NCBI GenBank assembly: GCA_004794655.1
Contig: SMMW01000576.1
Coordinates: 2,679,501-2,743,500 of the forward strand
Length of the DNA: 64,000 bases
DNA from: Marisa cornuarietis
Lineage: Eukaryota > Mollusca > Gastropoda > Architaenioglossa > Ampullariidae
Direction: 5' to 3'
The notes below the pieces were generated by a model that was not told the origin of the DNA, ran no database searches, and was given only the letters and a program-made list of their open reading frames with translations. The position numbers and the translations under genes were made by a program. Below are positions 25,301-33,240 of this stretch, one piece after another (positions within the stretch are counted from its first letter, which is position 1; each line of letters begins with the position of its first letter).

Positions 25301-28300
25301 AGGTATATGAATCCTTCCAGTTTCATGTAAGAAATCAAGAGAAAGAAGAAATAGTAGATGTGTACATTGTCACATTAAAATTGGAATTACAGACAATATA
25401 CGGAGAGAGAGAAACTCCTTGAAGAAAAGAATCTAACACTTGATAAAGTGATTCAGGTTTTTCATGCTCATGAGTCATCAAGGATGCAGACAATTAAGCT
25501 TCAGGGGATATCAGTCGTCTTAAAGACTTTAAGACTTTAAGCAGAAGGGAAGACAACATACAGAAGGAAAGACAGAAAGAAATAACAAAGAAGAACGGCC
25601 CCTTTATGTGAAAGAAAATAAAACAAATATGTTTGCCCAGCACAAAATTCAGAATATAATAAAGTTTTTGAAGATGGGTCACCATGTATTGATGCGCAGA
25701 AGCAAGATTGCAATTATGCAAGTCACTGGTGATAATGAGGAGGAAGAAGAAGACTGCATTTTAGATTTAGTTACCTCAGTGTCAGTCAACACAGAGACAA
25801 CATGATGTGGAACGTTACAGTCAAAGTGACAACATCAGTTTGCAGCCACATGATTAAGTTTAAGATGGACACAGATGTAGATGTTACTGTGATACCTGAT
25901 AGATTGTTTAAAAAGAATTCCCCTTTGATCAGGAACTCTGAAAAATTGTTTGGACCAGGTCAGATTGAGTTGAAAGTTCTTTATTATGTAAAGGCTGAAT
26001 AAGAAACAGAAAAACTTCATCAGAAAGAATTCTGTACATTGTTCTGTACATAAGGAACCATTACTGGGGAAAACCAGCAATACAAGCACTACACTTGATT
26101 GAAGAAGTCAACACTATCCAAGAAGAAGCTAATGAACACAAATTGGAATTTTCACAACCATTCAGGGGCCTCGAAAGATTGAAGTACCCATATACAATCT
26201 GCCTGAAGAAAGACAACCATTTTCTATCACAACACAACATTTGCTTGGTTGTTTAAGTCCGTCTTAAGTAAACAAATGGGTCTTCAGTCTTTTCCGAAAA
26301 GTGGTTGCTGAGGTGATGGTGGACAATGACAATGGCAGGCATTCCACAGCTTAGGCGCCGCGTTTTTGAAGGCCCTGGCTCCAGTGCGCTTCTTGTTTGT
26401 GTCTTCCACTGCAGGGAGACAGAAGCCTGACTGGGAGCTAGCGCAGGCGACGTGACAGCTGGTAAGGAGGAACTACCTCTTGCAGATAGTCAGGAGCAAT
26501 TTTGAACATGCAGGACTGAGCAATCGAAAGCACTTTGTAATCAATGCGCTTTTTCACTAGGAACCAGTGAAGACTCTGTAGGATAGGGGTGATGTGCTCA
26601 GTGGACGACTTTACACTGGTGACAATCCTGGGGGCTGTGTTCTGAGCTCTTTGAAGTCGATCTAACTCCGTAGCAGGTATACCCCATAATGCACTATTAC
26701 AGTAGTCTAATCTTGATATGATGGTAGCCACGGCAAGTGAGTTGGCAGCAGCCTGAGTCAGCATGGGCCGTAATCTACATAAAGTCCTCAAAAAGTAGTA
26801 TCATTTGGACCAGCAGAACAAACATGGTTACACATGGAGAGCTCTGCATCAATAAAGACCCCTTGGTCCCGGACACAGTCAGCAAAAGCTATGGAGGCAT
26901 CACCGACCTGCACAGCACTAATGTTAATCTGCTCCCATCTAGCCCTGGGGCCACACAGTAACGCATCTGTCTTGTTGTTGTTGAGTTTAAGACGATTCCT
27001 GGTTATCCAGGCCTTCACCGCAACACAGCAAGATTCAAGTCATTGAAGCACAATCCTAGCCACTGCTGGCTCGGGGGGAAAACTGTTCAGAATCTGTGTG
27101 TTGTCAGCAAAGAATTGACGTCCCATCTGAAAACATTCAATTACACGTCCAAGCTGTGAAATCTATACAGAAAATAATAAAAGACCCAGAACGGATCCCT
27201 GTGGCACACCACACAGCAGAGGAACTGCCTTAGAGCTCTCAGAGCCAACAATCACTCTCTGAGATCTATCGGCAAGGCAAGGCGATTTTCATTACTTTTT
27301 ATTGCAAAGTTCAACTTTTCTCTTTTCCAAAAATATATAGGTTTCTTGGTCTAATGTTTATCTCAGAGCAGCAATAATAAAAAAACAAACTTCACCACTG
27401 TCGTCTTCGCAGTCCTCAGTTATAAGCCAGTCATTGTAATGTTCATTTTTATCTTGAACCAAGAGGGTTAAGGGAGATAGGGAGTAAGATCCCTATATAA
27501 AGGGATACAACTGTTCCTCTATAGCTAGTGTTCATGGTGTCAGTAAACACCAAAGATTTCAGACTTCATACTTTATTGCTAAGAGAGATGAGCCTCCTTT
27601 TAGAGTGGATGGAAGGTATTTTTTTCTTGTTTTCAATTAATGAAGATAGATGAATTATGGTTCAAATAAAGTTTCTTTTGACCTTAGTGGGTGGTTAAGC
27701 AAATGGCTGCTTTGATCATTGGTTGAAAAGTGAACATTTGTTGGAAACTGGTTCATTCAGGTCAAACTACTAGTTCCCATCTTATTACTTGTTTTAGGTA
27801 AGATGAATCACAGTAGGACATCACTAATGTCTCATGCTTAATTTCATCTTAATGCCCCTAAGGAACAGTGTGATGGCTCCGGTTCAGAGCAGTGCAGGGA
27901 TGATAAAAGCTCAAAGATGCATCTTCTTCAAAGGCGACTGTTTACTGAAGATAATGCCTTCTCAGGTAGTCTGTAATGTTTGTAATCCAGAATTTATAGT
28001 GTATTTTAAAGGTTTAAAACAGGGTAAAATCATTATATTTGTATACATTTTAACAAATTATACTTTTGTATAAAGATATGATATTACAACTGCAGTTAAA
28101 ATTGAAATGGGACTGCTGCTTTGACATGAAGTTTTGACATTCCTAGTTCTTGATAAGAACTTTATGTGGTCTTGGTTGAAGATCTTGAGCTGTCAATTTA
28201 ACTGAAACTGTTGTTTAATACTGTGATGGTAATGACACTTGTAACTGAAACTTTAAGTGAAAATGAAATAAGCATTCCATTTGTGCTAATATCATCAGTT

Positions 28301-31300
28301 TTTCAGGGAAGGTAAAGGAGCGCTTTGGGCTCCACCTTCTGTATGCTATGTCCTTATAGTCGCTGCCTCTGCAACCACTAAGCCATACCAATCCTTACCT
28401 TTTCAGAAAATACTGGAAGGAGAGAGTTGAGCACCTTTTCTTCTTAGAATCTCAGTGATTTACGGTTTAACTATTCCTTTGATTACTAGATTATGGGACC
28501 ATTACCTCCTTTGTGTAAGATATACATACACACATACTCTTACATAACAGAGACTAATAAGAAAGCAGAGTCTGTCGATTGAGTGTCAAATTTACAAACT
28601 AAAGTTATAGGAAAGAAGAATCTGGGTTCTGCACAAATGTCATATGCTGGTGATGGAGAGCAAACCACAACAGATGAACAGCAGATGGCCAACACTGAGG
28701 CTTCCTTGTCCCAAATGGATCTTAGTCCTGAGGGGGAGGATGGAGAGAATGCAGAGTTTTCACTCAAGAAGGTTTCTGTGATGCTCCAAGGATTCAGCAA
28801 TGACTTACAGACACAAATTAAGGTATATTCTTCTTTTCCTTTCTTTGATGTTCTTTCTTTTATGCATTCTCTGTCTTCTCTTTTCCTCTAGGACACAAAG
28901 CTTTTGTTTTCTTTAGTAGTTTTGAATACTTTTTTATTTGCATACACGTGCAGACACACACATTTGCTAAGATTGCAAATTCTAAATAAGAAGAAAAGGA
29001 CTGTATGACAGTAGGTGGGTACAAGGGTTGAAAAAAAATCTGTAGCGCTGAGCACTAAGAACAGGAGTGGGAAAATCTTTATACTGATGAGCAGTCAGTC
29101 GATCGTCTCTTGACCGGCACCTGTTGTTGGGAGGAGCATGTGAATAGATGCGACAGCTGATAGGGTCTGTCACTCTTGCTTATTTTGGGCGATAGTGAGC
29201 AGGTCTTGTGGCCTTGAAGACTTCTGCAATGTTTGGGTCAAAGGTAATTCGAGAGGGTGTTCAAGAGTTGCTTTGCTTTCAGCTTCAGGTTTGTTAAAAC
29301 AATGTCATAATTGCTATGTCAGCACCTGGGGAGTCTTGGGCTTGTTGATGCTGGATTTGAAGTGTCCCGTTAGCAAGATATAATCAATTTGATCATGGAC
29401 CAATCAGTCTGTCCTTGATTTTTTGTGTTGGCTAAGGTGAATCTCTGACTCCGGTTCAAATTCTAGGAGTCTGATGTTCCTGTCTTTGGTTTTGCCAAGG
29501 CCATTTTGCCCATTGTTCCTGCTCATTGCTGGTAAGTGTGTGGGCCAACCTTGATGTTCCAGTCATCAAGGACAATGAGGATGTCCTTTTTTGGAACTGT
29601 CTTTACAACCTTATCTAGTTTTTAGTAAAACTCCTCCACTTCGTTGTCTCCATGCATGGAAGTTGGAGCCTATACTTGGACAATGGTGACATTGTGGGGG
29701 TTATCTGAGACATGTATGGAGATCATCCTGCTGGATACAGGTGTACAGCTGATGATGGCTCCGTTCACCTTCCTGTGTGCAAGGAAGCCCACGCCGTACA
29801 CTGACAAGCATTCAGGAGTTAATTGGTGTACTTTTGAAATATCACTGTGGCTTCTGAATTATGCTGCTGTAAGCTTGTCTAATGAGGCGAAGCCTTTTTT
29901 GTATTATCTAGAGATGGGACTATACTAATCATTATTATTTGTGGTTTTAATTAAGGGCTGACCTGCTCATTCGTGTCTTGTGAAAAGTTTTGATCTTAAT
30001 AATAGGAAAATATGACTATTAGCTTTACACCGAAGCAAGATTTCTCATGAGAATTGACTTGAGTGTAATTTAAGCACTGCAAAACTGTGCAATAAATCAT
30101 AACACCCAAATTATAGGTTCTTCTCCCAGGTTCCATAGGACTCGTATGAATAAACCTGATTGACATGTACCTGCATGCCTTAGCATCACATGTTCGTCCC
30201 TGCTCTGATTTGGCAATTTTGTATTTTCACCTGTCTGGATGTCACTAAAGTGTGTTGAGTGACTGCTTTTATCAGTCCCTTTTGGTGACTTCATAATGCC
30301 CTATAACATTCAGCACACAAGGAGGATACCCTGTTCAAAATGTTTTGAATGCAGGTGGAATTTTAGTACTATTAGAAGGGTGTGTTTCATGTTGTCCTGT
30401 CCAAAGTCCATTCATCCAGGAAATAAATATATATGCAATCTAGACAGTCAAAAAGGAATGTTTTTTTTCTAAAAGAATATGCACATTCCGAGCGAGTGTA
30501 ATTTAGTGACATCTGTCTGTGACTTAAAACAAGTGACATTTTAAAGACAATGACATTGTTAACGTTTTCAGTGTTTTTTTAATTTGAGTACACTTCTTAA
30601 AATTTTAGTTATAATTAAATTTAAATCATTAGAAAGAAGATTGTTAATGGATAATATGGTAATAAATACAAATATTTAGTAGGTAATAATTTCAGGAAAG
30701 AGTGCTACAGATTCAAGATCTATCACAAAATGCATGGAGGCTGTCCAGCAAGTATGTACATCAGATGTGTATGGAAGAAAAGGATAGAAGGTATTTGCTA
30801 GATGGGTTCTTTTGTTTTCACTTTTTTCTTAATTTTCAGGCAGTAGGCTTAATAAGACAAATTATACCCCCACTCCCTTACCAAAACCTTCAAGAACTTT
30901 TTAAAAAGGAAATGTTATATAGAAAAGCAGTTGCTGTGAAGTGACCCCAATTTGTAAACGATTTGAGTTTTGAAAAACTACAAGTACTGTCTTATGTAAA
31001 TTCTGGAACAAGCAAGGAATAGCTTTAGTGTGTCTCCACTAAACAGTGGAGAGTAAAATGTTGAACGCAAAAATTTGTGTTATGACTCCTTCATACATAT
31101 AAATTGCTTGGAGCTCCTCTCACCTTTCAGTAAAGAATCTATACAAACTGCTGGTGCAGGGGTTCTTTACTCAAACTTGATCAGCCCACTTTTGTGGCAG
31201 AACTTACTTGATTAAATTATTAATTATTTTAATTGTTAATTAATAGCTCATCCTTAGTTTTGCTTAAGCTATTTTTTCCATCTTTTTTAAATTTTGGGAA

Positions 31301-33240
31301 GGAAATAGAGCAACTACAAGTGAAGAAAATTGGAAACCAACTAACAAATGTGGTCTTCTTTAGAAATAAAAATATATATTAACTGAAATTAAGTGCAAAA
31401 TTACGATGAGAGTGACTTTATATTAAAAGACCTTCATATCAACTATATCGACTTTCCTATTAGCTAGGAACATCTCAGTAGGATATATCTATTACAACAG
31501 GAAGCAGCTGGGTTGCACCGTACTATATTCTTTGTTGAAGTGCATTTAAGATATGATCACAAGAGACCTTTAGAATTGTCATGACCTAATGTTCTCAACT
31601 ATAATCCTGATTCACTTTTTAAAGGGAAAAAGTAGTGAAGGCTTTCCAAGAAAAAGTCAGCAGTGAACTGTCTAGTCTTGACAGAGACATCTCTGCACTC
31701 AAAGAAGCTGAGATAAAGACACTGGCAAGTATTATTTCTTAAGTAGATCACAGACAGTGAACGACGACAAATAGCTAAACATAATCCAAGATATGCATTA
31801 CTTTGATCTTCCCCTTTAAAATGTTTTTAACATATATTCTTTATGCTTATTAACATGCTTCATCCAGAATTTCCCACATATTGAAAACTTGTAAATTATG
31901 TTTCATGCTTTATTTTGAGTTCAGGTGTCTCAGCATATGTACCTCCCCATAATATACATAGGAGTTAAGTCATTCATATGAATTTACATGTGATGCAGAG
32001 CATATGCAACTCCACCCATTGTTGCACAATGCACAAGCTTTTTATTTAAATCAGCATTTTTTGTATGAGGGAGATACATGCTTGAGAGGACATCTGAACT
32101 CATAATACCTCCCATATTGAGCAAGTTTTTGGTCCTGGTATTTTGCAGGATATATATTTGCAGCAGCTGAAAGTCCTAAGAGATTATAGAGAAAAGGCTC
32201 CAACCAGGTAAACTTTCTTTGAGAAATTATCAAATGCAAAGTACAACAAATGATTAAATGGTATTTGTGTATTGTCTGACATCTATTGGTACAAGCAAGT
32301 CCATGTCCAGTGTTCTGTTTATCAGTAATACTCTGTATCTGTGGAGCAGAGTTAAAGCAATGAAGATGCAACATGCTGATTTCTGGAAGGAAACGGTGGA
32401 ACTCGCTCACGACAATTATCAGGCCCAGGTGGGTAATTCAGCAGCTTGCATTTTGACAATTTCTCCCAAATTTCCCCCCAACAGTGTTATGTCAAAGCTA
32501 ATACCGTTTTTGTTTACATATCGGCTGCATTTTAATATAGTTAAAAAATATGGTTGATGCATATGCAATTGAAATATTGTTCGTTGATTGATCGATCAGT
32601 CATATATCAAAGAGACTAAAATGGTTTCTGATGACTGTGTATTAATATCAGGTCAAAATATTTCTTCTTTAATAGAAGTCTATGCAGTCCCAGTTAACAG
32701 TGGATATGAAAATGCTGGAGAAGAAATTCCTTCTGCGGATGGTCAGATATACTTTTTCAAATTCTTTCCACATCGTATTTTTTAAGAGTTACATAAGACA
32801 GTGTTTTAAGGCAGGGGAGTCGTAGGTCAGGGGCCAATTGCACAACACATTTCTAAATTTAAACACTTTTTAACCTTAACTCTATTTAGATAATTAGTTT
32901 AAAGTGCACACCACAATTTTAGAATTTTTAAAACTAAAACTGCTTTGAGTAAGTCTGACTTTCCGTCCTGTCAGTGCAATTTTGTTGTATATTTTTCTGC
33001 AATGCACCAAAATGGCTAAGAAGTGATTTTGCTTCTTTAGAACAGTTTTAAGGTTTAGAAACGTGTTGTGCAACTGGCCCCTGGGTGTTGAACATAGATA
33101 ACCATTTCATGTTTATATTAAAAATTTAGTGCAATACAAGAAATAACACCGATTCCAGCTAACAGTGATCTCCCTGTTTCTCCTAACAGCAACACCAGCA
33201 ACTGCAGAATCTGAAGAAGTCTCTGCAGAAGCTTTTTTGA
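3490..33240 (+). CDS. SYCP2: Synaptonemal complex protein 2 (SYCP2-like), 34 exons, 5' end missing
   Basis: Meiotic chromosome-axis protein; in vertebrates SYCP2 binds SYCP3 and helps build the lateral element of the synaptonemal complex. Exons: 3490-3631, 4067-4146, 4528-4552, 5284-5369, 5901-5989, 6368-6402, 6775-6917, 7336-7388, 7663-7708, 8100-8204, 8507-8579, 9189-9331, 11487-11552, 11883-12249, 12761-12946, 13310-13400, 13606-15106, 15441-15529, 15684-15741, 15897-15967, 16488-16620, 16935-17070, 18680-18717, 18865-18963, 23412-23664, 24047-24081, 27863-27965, 28611-28822, 30696-30790, 31625-31724, 32149-32207, 32350-32428, 32676-32741, 33190-33240. All junctions keep one frame, about 1,635 codons, stop TGA 33238-33240. 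Domain order matches SYCP2: N-terminal helical ARM-like region, Spt16-middle-like domain, long polar middle, C-terminal coiled coil. The exon set was inferred by eye from splice sites and frame; upstream exons with the start codon were not found. Confidence 0.92.
3994..4018. repeat. (TG)n microsatellite
   Basis: Uninterrupted TG dinucleotide run in the intron just before SYCP2 exon 4067-4146, about 50 bases from its acceptor. A shorter TG run is at about 6104-6120. Confidence 0.95.
5020..5260. repeat. Second copy of the dispersed repeat found at 1896-2045
   Basis: Same ordered blocks as the copy at 1896-2045, same orientation, with about 30 extra bases in the middle and about 40 before the last block. 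It ends 24 bases before SYCP2 exon 5284-5369, so its end contributes to that intron's acceptor region. Confidence 0.55.
7663..9331 (+). CDS. SYCP2: SYCP2 Spt16M-like (PH-like) domain exons
   Basis: Exons 7663-7708, 8100-8204, 8507-8579 and 9189-9331 encode about 122 codons. VFSYPCQAVAIGSFELQKP leads into DDGYNDFWIDFNKGSHRMTV, matching the vertebrate pattern of a Phe/Pro/Cys strand, a short linker, then FWIDFNLGS. A second strand pair with two tryptophans follows (SFWDTVSVW), then a C-terminal helix rich in Leu and Asn. This is the second folded domain of SYCP2, related to the Spt16 middle domain. Donors and acceptors are canonical GT-AG and all phases agree. Confidence 0.88.
8911..8936. repeat. 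(CA)n microsatellite
   Basis: Pure CA run in the SYCP2 intron 8580-9188. The intron is otherwise AT-rich and holds nothing I recognise. A (TA)n run lies in an earlier intron at about 7927-7943. Confidence 0.95.
9509..11176 (-). mobile_element. RTE-like LINE, 5'-truncated, with exact 12-bp target duplication
   Basis: A 1,668-bp insertion in the SYCP2 intron 9332-11486, on the strand opposite to the gene. TTTCACATGAAT lies at 9497-9508 and again at 11177-11188. The 3' end is a TTGA/ATTG short tandem tail. The insert carries the reverse transcriptase C-terminal two thirds (9512-11029) and was cut off at its 5' end, the usual result of incomplete target-primed reverse transcription. The exact duplication and the long open frame point to a recent insertion. 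Confidence 0.95.
9512..11029 (-). CDS. Reverse transcriptase of the RTE-like LINE (partial)
   Basis: 505 codons from an internal Met. Reverse-transcriptase landmarks in order: KSGKAPGADGI, LPKKGDLGDCNNWRGIT, QAGFRPGRSC, IDLEKAFDSIHR, GVKQGCILSPFLF, LDFADDIALLSH with the catalytic Asp pair, SFTYLGSKIS, then LRRILNIFWPNTI and RRRWRWIGHVLRQQ with the GRPKETWRR tail typical of RTE-like elements. Upstream of 11029 the reading shifts frame at the C run near 11100-11104 (one base short), so the copy is unlikely to be functional, besides lacking its endonuclease. Confidence 0.93.
   Translation of the reverse strand: MTAAIKAMKSGKAPGADGITAEMLKADVNVTAPMLTEIFRQVWESGQIPDAWKTGLIFKLPKKGDLGDCNNWRGITFLSITSKVFSKIVLSRLTATVEKDLQPQQAGFRPGRSCTELIFTLRQILEQSNEWNAPLYISFIDLEKAFDSIHRESLWKILRHYGVPAKLVQVVAMLYSDFKSQVVCDTELTAPFNVSTGVKQGCILSPFLFILAMDWIMKNSTDRERRGIKWTMTMTATTMLEDLDFADDIALLSHRHQDMQEKTNAFSETAGNLGLKVSTKKTKSMRVNARVQENIKLNGEDIEEVDSFTYLGSKISNTGDAEVEIRARLAKASQAFASLRSTWKAKNISQKTKLRIFKSNVISTLLYGSESWKMTKNIGNRLDIFQNRCLRRILNIFWPNTITNEELHRRTETESITMQVQRRRWRWIGHVLRQQTADLSRIALRWTPDGRRKRGRPKETWRRTVEREMKGKGWTWGRLERVSADRHQWRALVEALCATSTKRID
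11487..13400 (+). CDS. SYCP2: SYCP2 linker exons after the Spt16M-like domain
   Basis: Exons 11487-11552, 11883-12249, 12761-12946 and 13310-13400 encode low-complexity, Lys/Ser/Pro-rich sequence with no folded domain visible. Basic clusters such as KKARAK and RKRDK in exon 11883-12249 could serve nuclear import, an inference. Phases join without break (0, 1, 1, 2). This part of SYCP2 is poorly conserved in vertebrates too, so identity rests on splicing and position rather than similarity. Confidence 0.78.
13606..15106 (+). CDS. SYCP2: SYCP2 large central exon, disordered
   Basis: A 1,501-nt exon opening after the AG at 13604-13605 and ending before GT at 15107, encoding 500 codons without a stop. 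The product is Ser/Lys/Asn/Asp-rich, with acidic patches (about 14400-14440 and 14640-14655) and scattered Cys in the first third, and no recognisable fold. An unbroken reading of this length in AT-rich DNA is strong evidence for selection. Vertebrate SYCP2 also has a long, fast-evolving disordered middle. An apparent Met upstream at 13493 is intronic reading-through, not a start. Confidence 0.9.
15441..18963 (+). CDS. SYCP2: SYCP2 exons with the SWL-like motif
   Basis: Exons 15441-15529, 15684-15741, 15897-15967, 16488-16620, 16935-17070, 18680-18717 and 18865-18963. Exon 16488-16620 contains ELSWIAKHSFRFKADTS, resembling the conserved ISWLREP-type motif in the middle of vertebrate SYCP2. 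The 38-nt exon 18680-18717 is needed to carry the frame from 16935-17070 (leaves one base) into 18865-18963 (phase 0); without it the next exon hits a stop. A SINE with target duplication sits in the intron 17071-18679. Confidence 0.82.
17071..18679. other. SYCP2 intron with a SINE and otherwise unassigned sequence
   Basis: The SINE is at 17639-17861. The rest (17071-17626 and 17874-18679) includes moderately GC-balanced sequence around 18000-18250 that looks like an old repeat, but no coding similarity was recognised on either strand. Confidence 0.5.
17639..17861 (+). mobile_element. tRNA-derived SINE, copy 1, with 12-bp target duplication
   Basis: A 223-bp element with RNA polymerase III promoter-like boxes: TAGTGTAGTGG (17650-17660, A box) and GGTTCAGATCT (17701-17711, B box). 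It ends in a short tandem tail, AAATAAATCAACCAACCAACC. AGTATCTCTTGA occurs at 17627-17638 and 17862-17873. A second, inverted copy lies at 20627-21041 and shares the head, both boxes and the GCAAGG-GGAAGCACTTTCCT stretch near the tail, which defines this as a SINE family rather than a tRNA gene. Confidence 0.9.
20627..21041 (-). mobile_element. SINE copy 2, inverted, interrupted by a MITE, 13-bp target duplication
   Basis: AAGGCCGCAACTA lies at 20614-20626 and 21042-21054. Between them is the same SINE as at 17639-17861 in reverse, with the head split by a 197-bp insertion. Without the insertion and its duplication the SINE is about 210 bp. The tail on the - strand ends in AAATAAACAACACACAC. 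A run of G (about 20682-20691) replaces the C-rich part of copy 1. Confidence 0.9.
20824..21020. mobile_element. hAT-type MITE inside SINE copy 2, 8-bp target duplication
   Basis: 197 bp flanked by CACTACAC at 20816-20823 and 21021-21028. Terminal inverted repeats are CAGTGATTTTCAAAATTTTCC at the left (without its last base or two) and, read from the right, CAGAGGTTTTCAAACTGTGG. The CAG ends, an 8-bp duplication and the GTACCAC-rich subterminal sequence are typical of non-autonomous hAT elements. It has no coding capacity. Confidence 0.9.
22030..22110. mobile_element. Possible DNA-transposon end
   Basis: CAGGGCCGCCAAGAGCC near 22042, followed by GGGCCCCGGGGC, resembles the ends of CAG-starting hAT elements. 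A similar GGGCCCCGGGG stretch is at about 47685-47697. No opposite end or target duplication was found nearby, so the call is weak. Confidence 0.3.
23150..23279. mobile_element. 130-bp MITE
   Basis: Terminal inverted repeats CAGTGGCGTAGGAA at the left and TTCCTACGCCACTG at the right, with internal G and C runs that can pair (GGGGGGGG near 23177; CCCCCCC near 23256). ATATT flanks both sides (23145-23149 and 23280-23284). It lies about 130 bases upstream of SYCP2 exon 23412-23664. Confidence 0.8.
23412..27965 (+). CDS. SYCP2: SYCP2 exons flanking the transposon-rich introns
   Basis: Exons 23412-23664 (84 codons, acidic and polar), 24047-24081 (35 nt) and 27863-27965. The first lies 3' of a 4.4-kb intron packed with nested elements, the last 3' of a 3.8-kb intron with Gypsy and L2 remnants. 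Phases are 0/1, 1/0 and 0/1, so the chain stays open into exon 28611. The sequence itself has no recognised domain; evidence is splice sites, frame and position. Confidence 0.78.
24293..24420. repeat. Short imperfect tandem repeat, about three units
   Basis: Three near copies of a 40-60 bp unit containing TGTGAGAA-TAG-ATTGAT and CACTATA, with different spacings. They may belong to the 5' LTR or leader of the adjacent Gypsy remnant, an inference. Confidence 0.55.
24660..26250 (+). pseudogene. Decayed Gypsy-type gag-protease remnant
   Basis: The + strand has pieces in several frames: LTLDKVIQVFHAHESS near 25440 (gag C-terminal region of Gypsy polyproteins), then MIKFKMDTDVDVTVIPDRLF at 25850-25910, an aspartic-protease segment in which the usual DTGA reads DTDV. 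Next comes FGPGQIELKVLYYVKAE, then FRGLERLKYPYTICLKKD, resembling the start of the reverse-transcriptase region. Many stops and shifts interrupt it, and the altered protease motif means it cannot be active. It stops where an L2-like fragment begins. Confidence 0.7.
26240..27270 (-). mobile_element. L2/CR1-like LINE fragment
   Basis: On the - strand, in order: AVPLLCGVPQGSVLG (near 27225), ADNTQILNSFPPEP (with the catalytic box read as FADN rather than FADD), AWITRNRLKLNNNKTDALL, QVGDASIAFAD, then SRLDYCNSALWGIPATELDRL and LQSLHWFLVKKRIDYKVL. This is the C-terminal half of a CR1/L2-like reverse transcriptase, with frameshifts at about 26790 and 27040. The replacement in the catalytic box and the shifts make it dead. 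Confidence 0.8.
27430..27610 (+). repeat. Possible 3' LTR of the Gypsy remnant
   Basis: Contains CCCTATATAAAGGGATAC (27490-27507), a good TATA box, then a GTTCATGGTGTCAGTAAACACC segment. A related TGTTCATGGTATC...CTGTAAACAC segment occurs upstream at about 24263-24298, in front of the gag remnant. The two may be the remains of paired LTRs, but similarity is short. Confidence 0.35.
28611..33240 (+). CDS. SYCP2: SYCP2 C-terminal coiled-coil exons and stop
   Basis: Exons 28611-28822, 30696-30790, 31625-31724, 32149-32207, 32350-32428, 32676-32741 and 33190-33240. They encode a long heptad-like helix (VKAFQEKVSSELSSLDRD, then LQQLKVLRDYREK, then FWKETVELAHDNYQ), matching the C-terminal coiled coil through which vertebrate SYCP2 pairs with SYCP3. 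The 66-nt exon 32676-32741 is phase 0/0 and extends the heptads. The protein ends LKKSLQKLF at a TGA. The intron after 31724 starts with GC, not GT, and the codons still join cleanly. Confidence 0.88.
29030..29940 (-). pseudogene. RTE-like endonuclease remnant
   Basis: In the SYCP2 intron 28823-30695. The - strand reads VTIVQVYAPTSMHGDNEVEE near 29640-29700, then KLDKVVKTVPKKDILIV and a GDWN-like DDWN motif, GTMGKMALAKPKTG, and further down pieces of the endonuclease C-terminus. These are apurinic-endonuclease landmarks of RTE-type LINEs. Stops in each segment show long decay. It is the 5' part of such an element and is unrelated in age to the fresh copy at 9509. Confidence 0.7.
29941..31624. 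other. SYCP2 intronic sequence around exon 30696-30790, nothing else seen
   Basis: Apart from the exon at 30696-30790 this is AT-rich intron on both strands without recognisable repeats or coding similarity. Confidence 0.5.
32828..33083. mobile_element. MITE with about 30-bp terminal inverted repeats
   Basis: Left end CAGGGGCCAATTGCACAACA continuing to TTTCTAAA; right end, read inward, CAGGGGCCAGTTGCACAACA continuing likewise, with two mismatches over about 30 bases. 256 bp, in the last SYCP2 intron, ending about 106 bases before the terminal exon. No convincing target duplication, so the superfamily is open. Confidence 0.85.

Larger units (their letters stand above)
24082..27862. other. 3.8-kb SYCP2 intron with Gypsy and L2 remnants
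   Basis: Contains the features listed separately at 24293-24420, 24660-26250, 26240-27270 and 27430-27610. At 24763-24800 the repeated AAAGACAAAGACAAG is the (GTCTTT)n tail of a - strand retroposon. AGGCAAGGCAAGGCG at about 27271 looks like a similar tail of another. No host exon was recognised inside. Confidence 0.55.
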
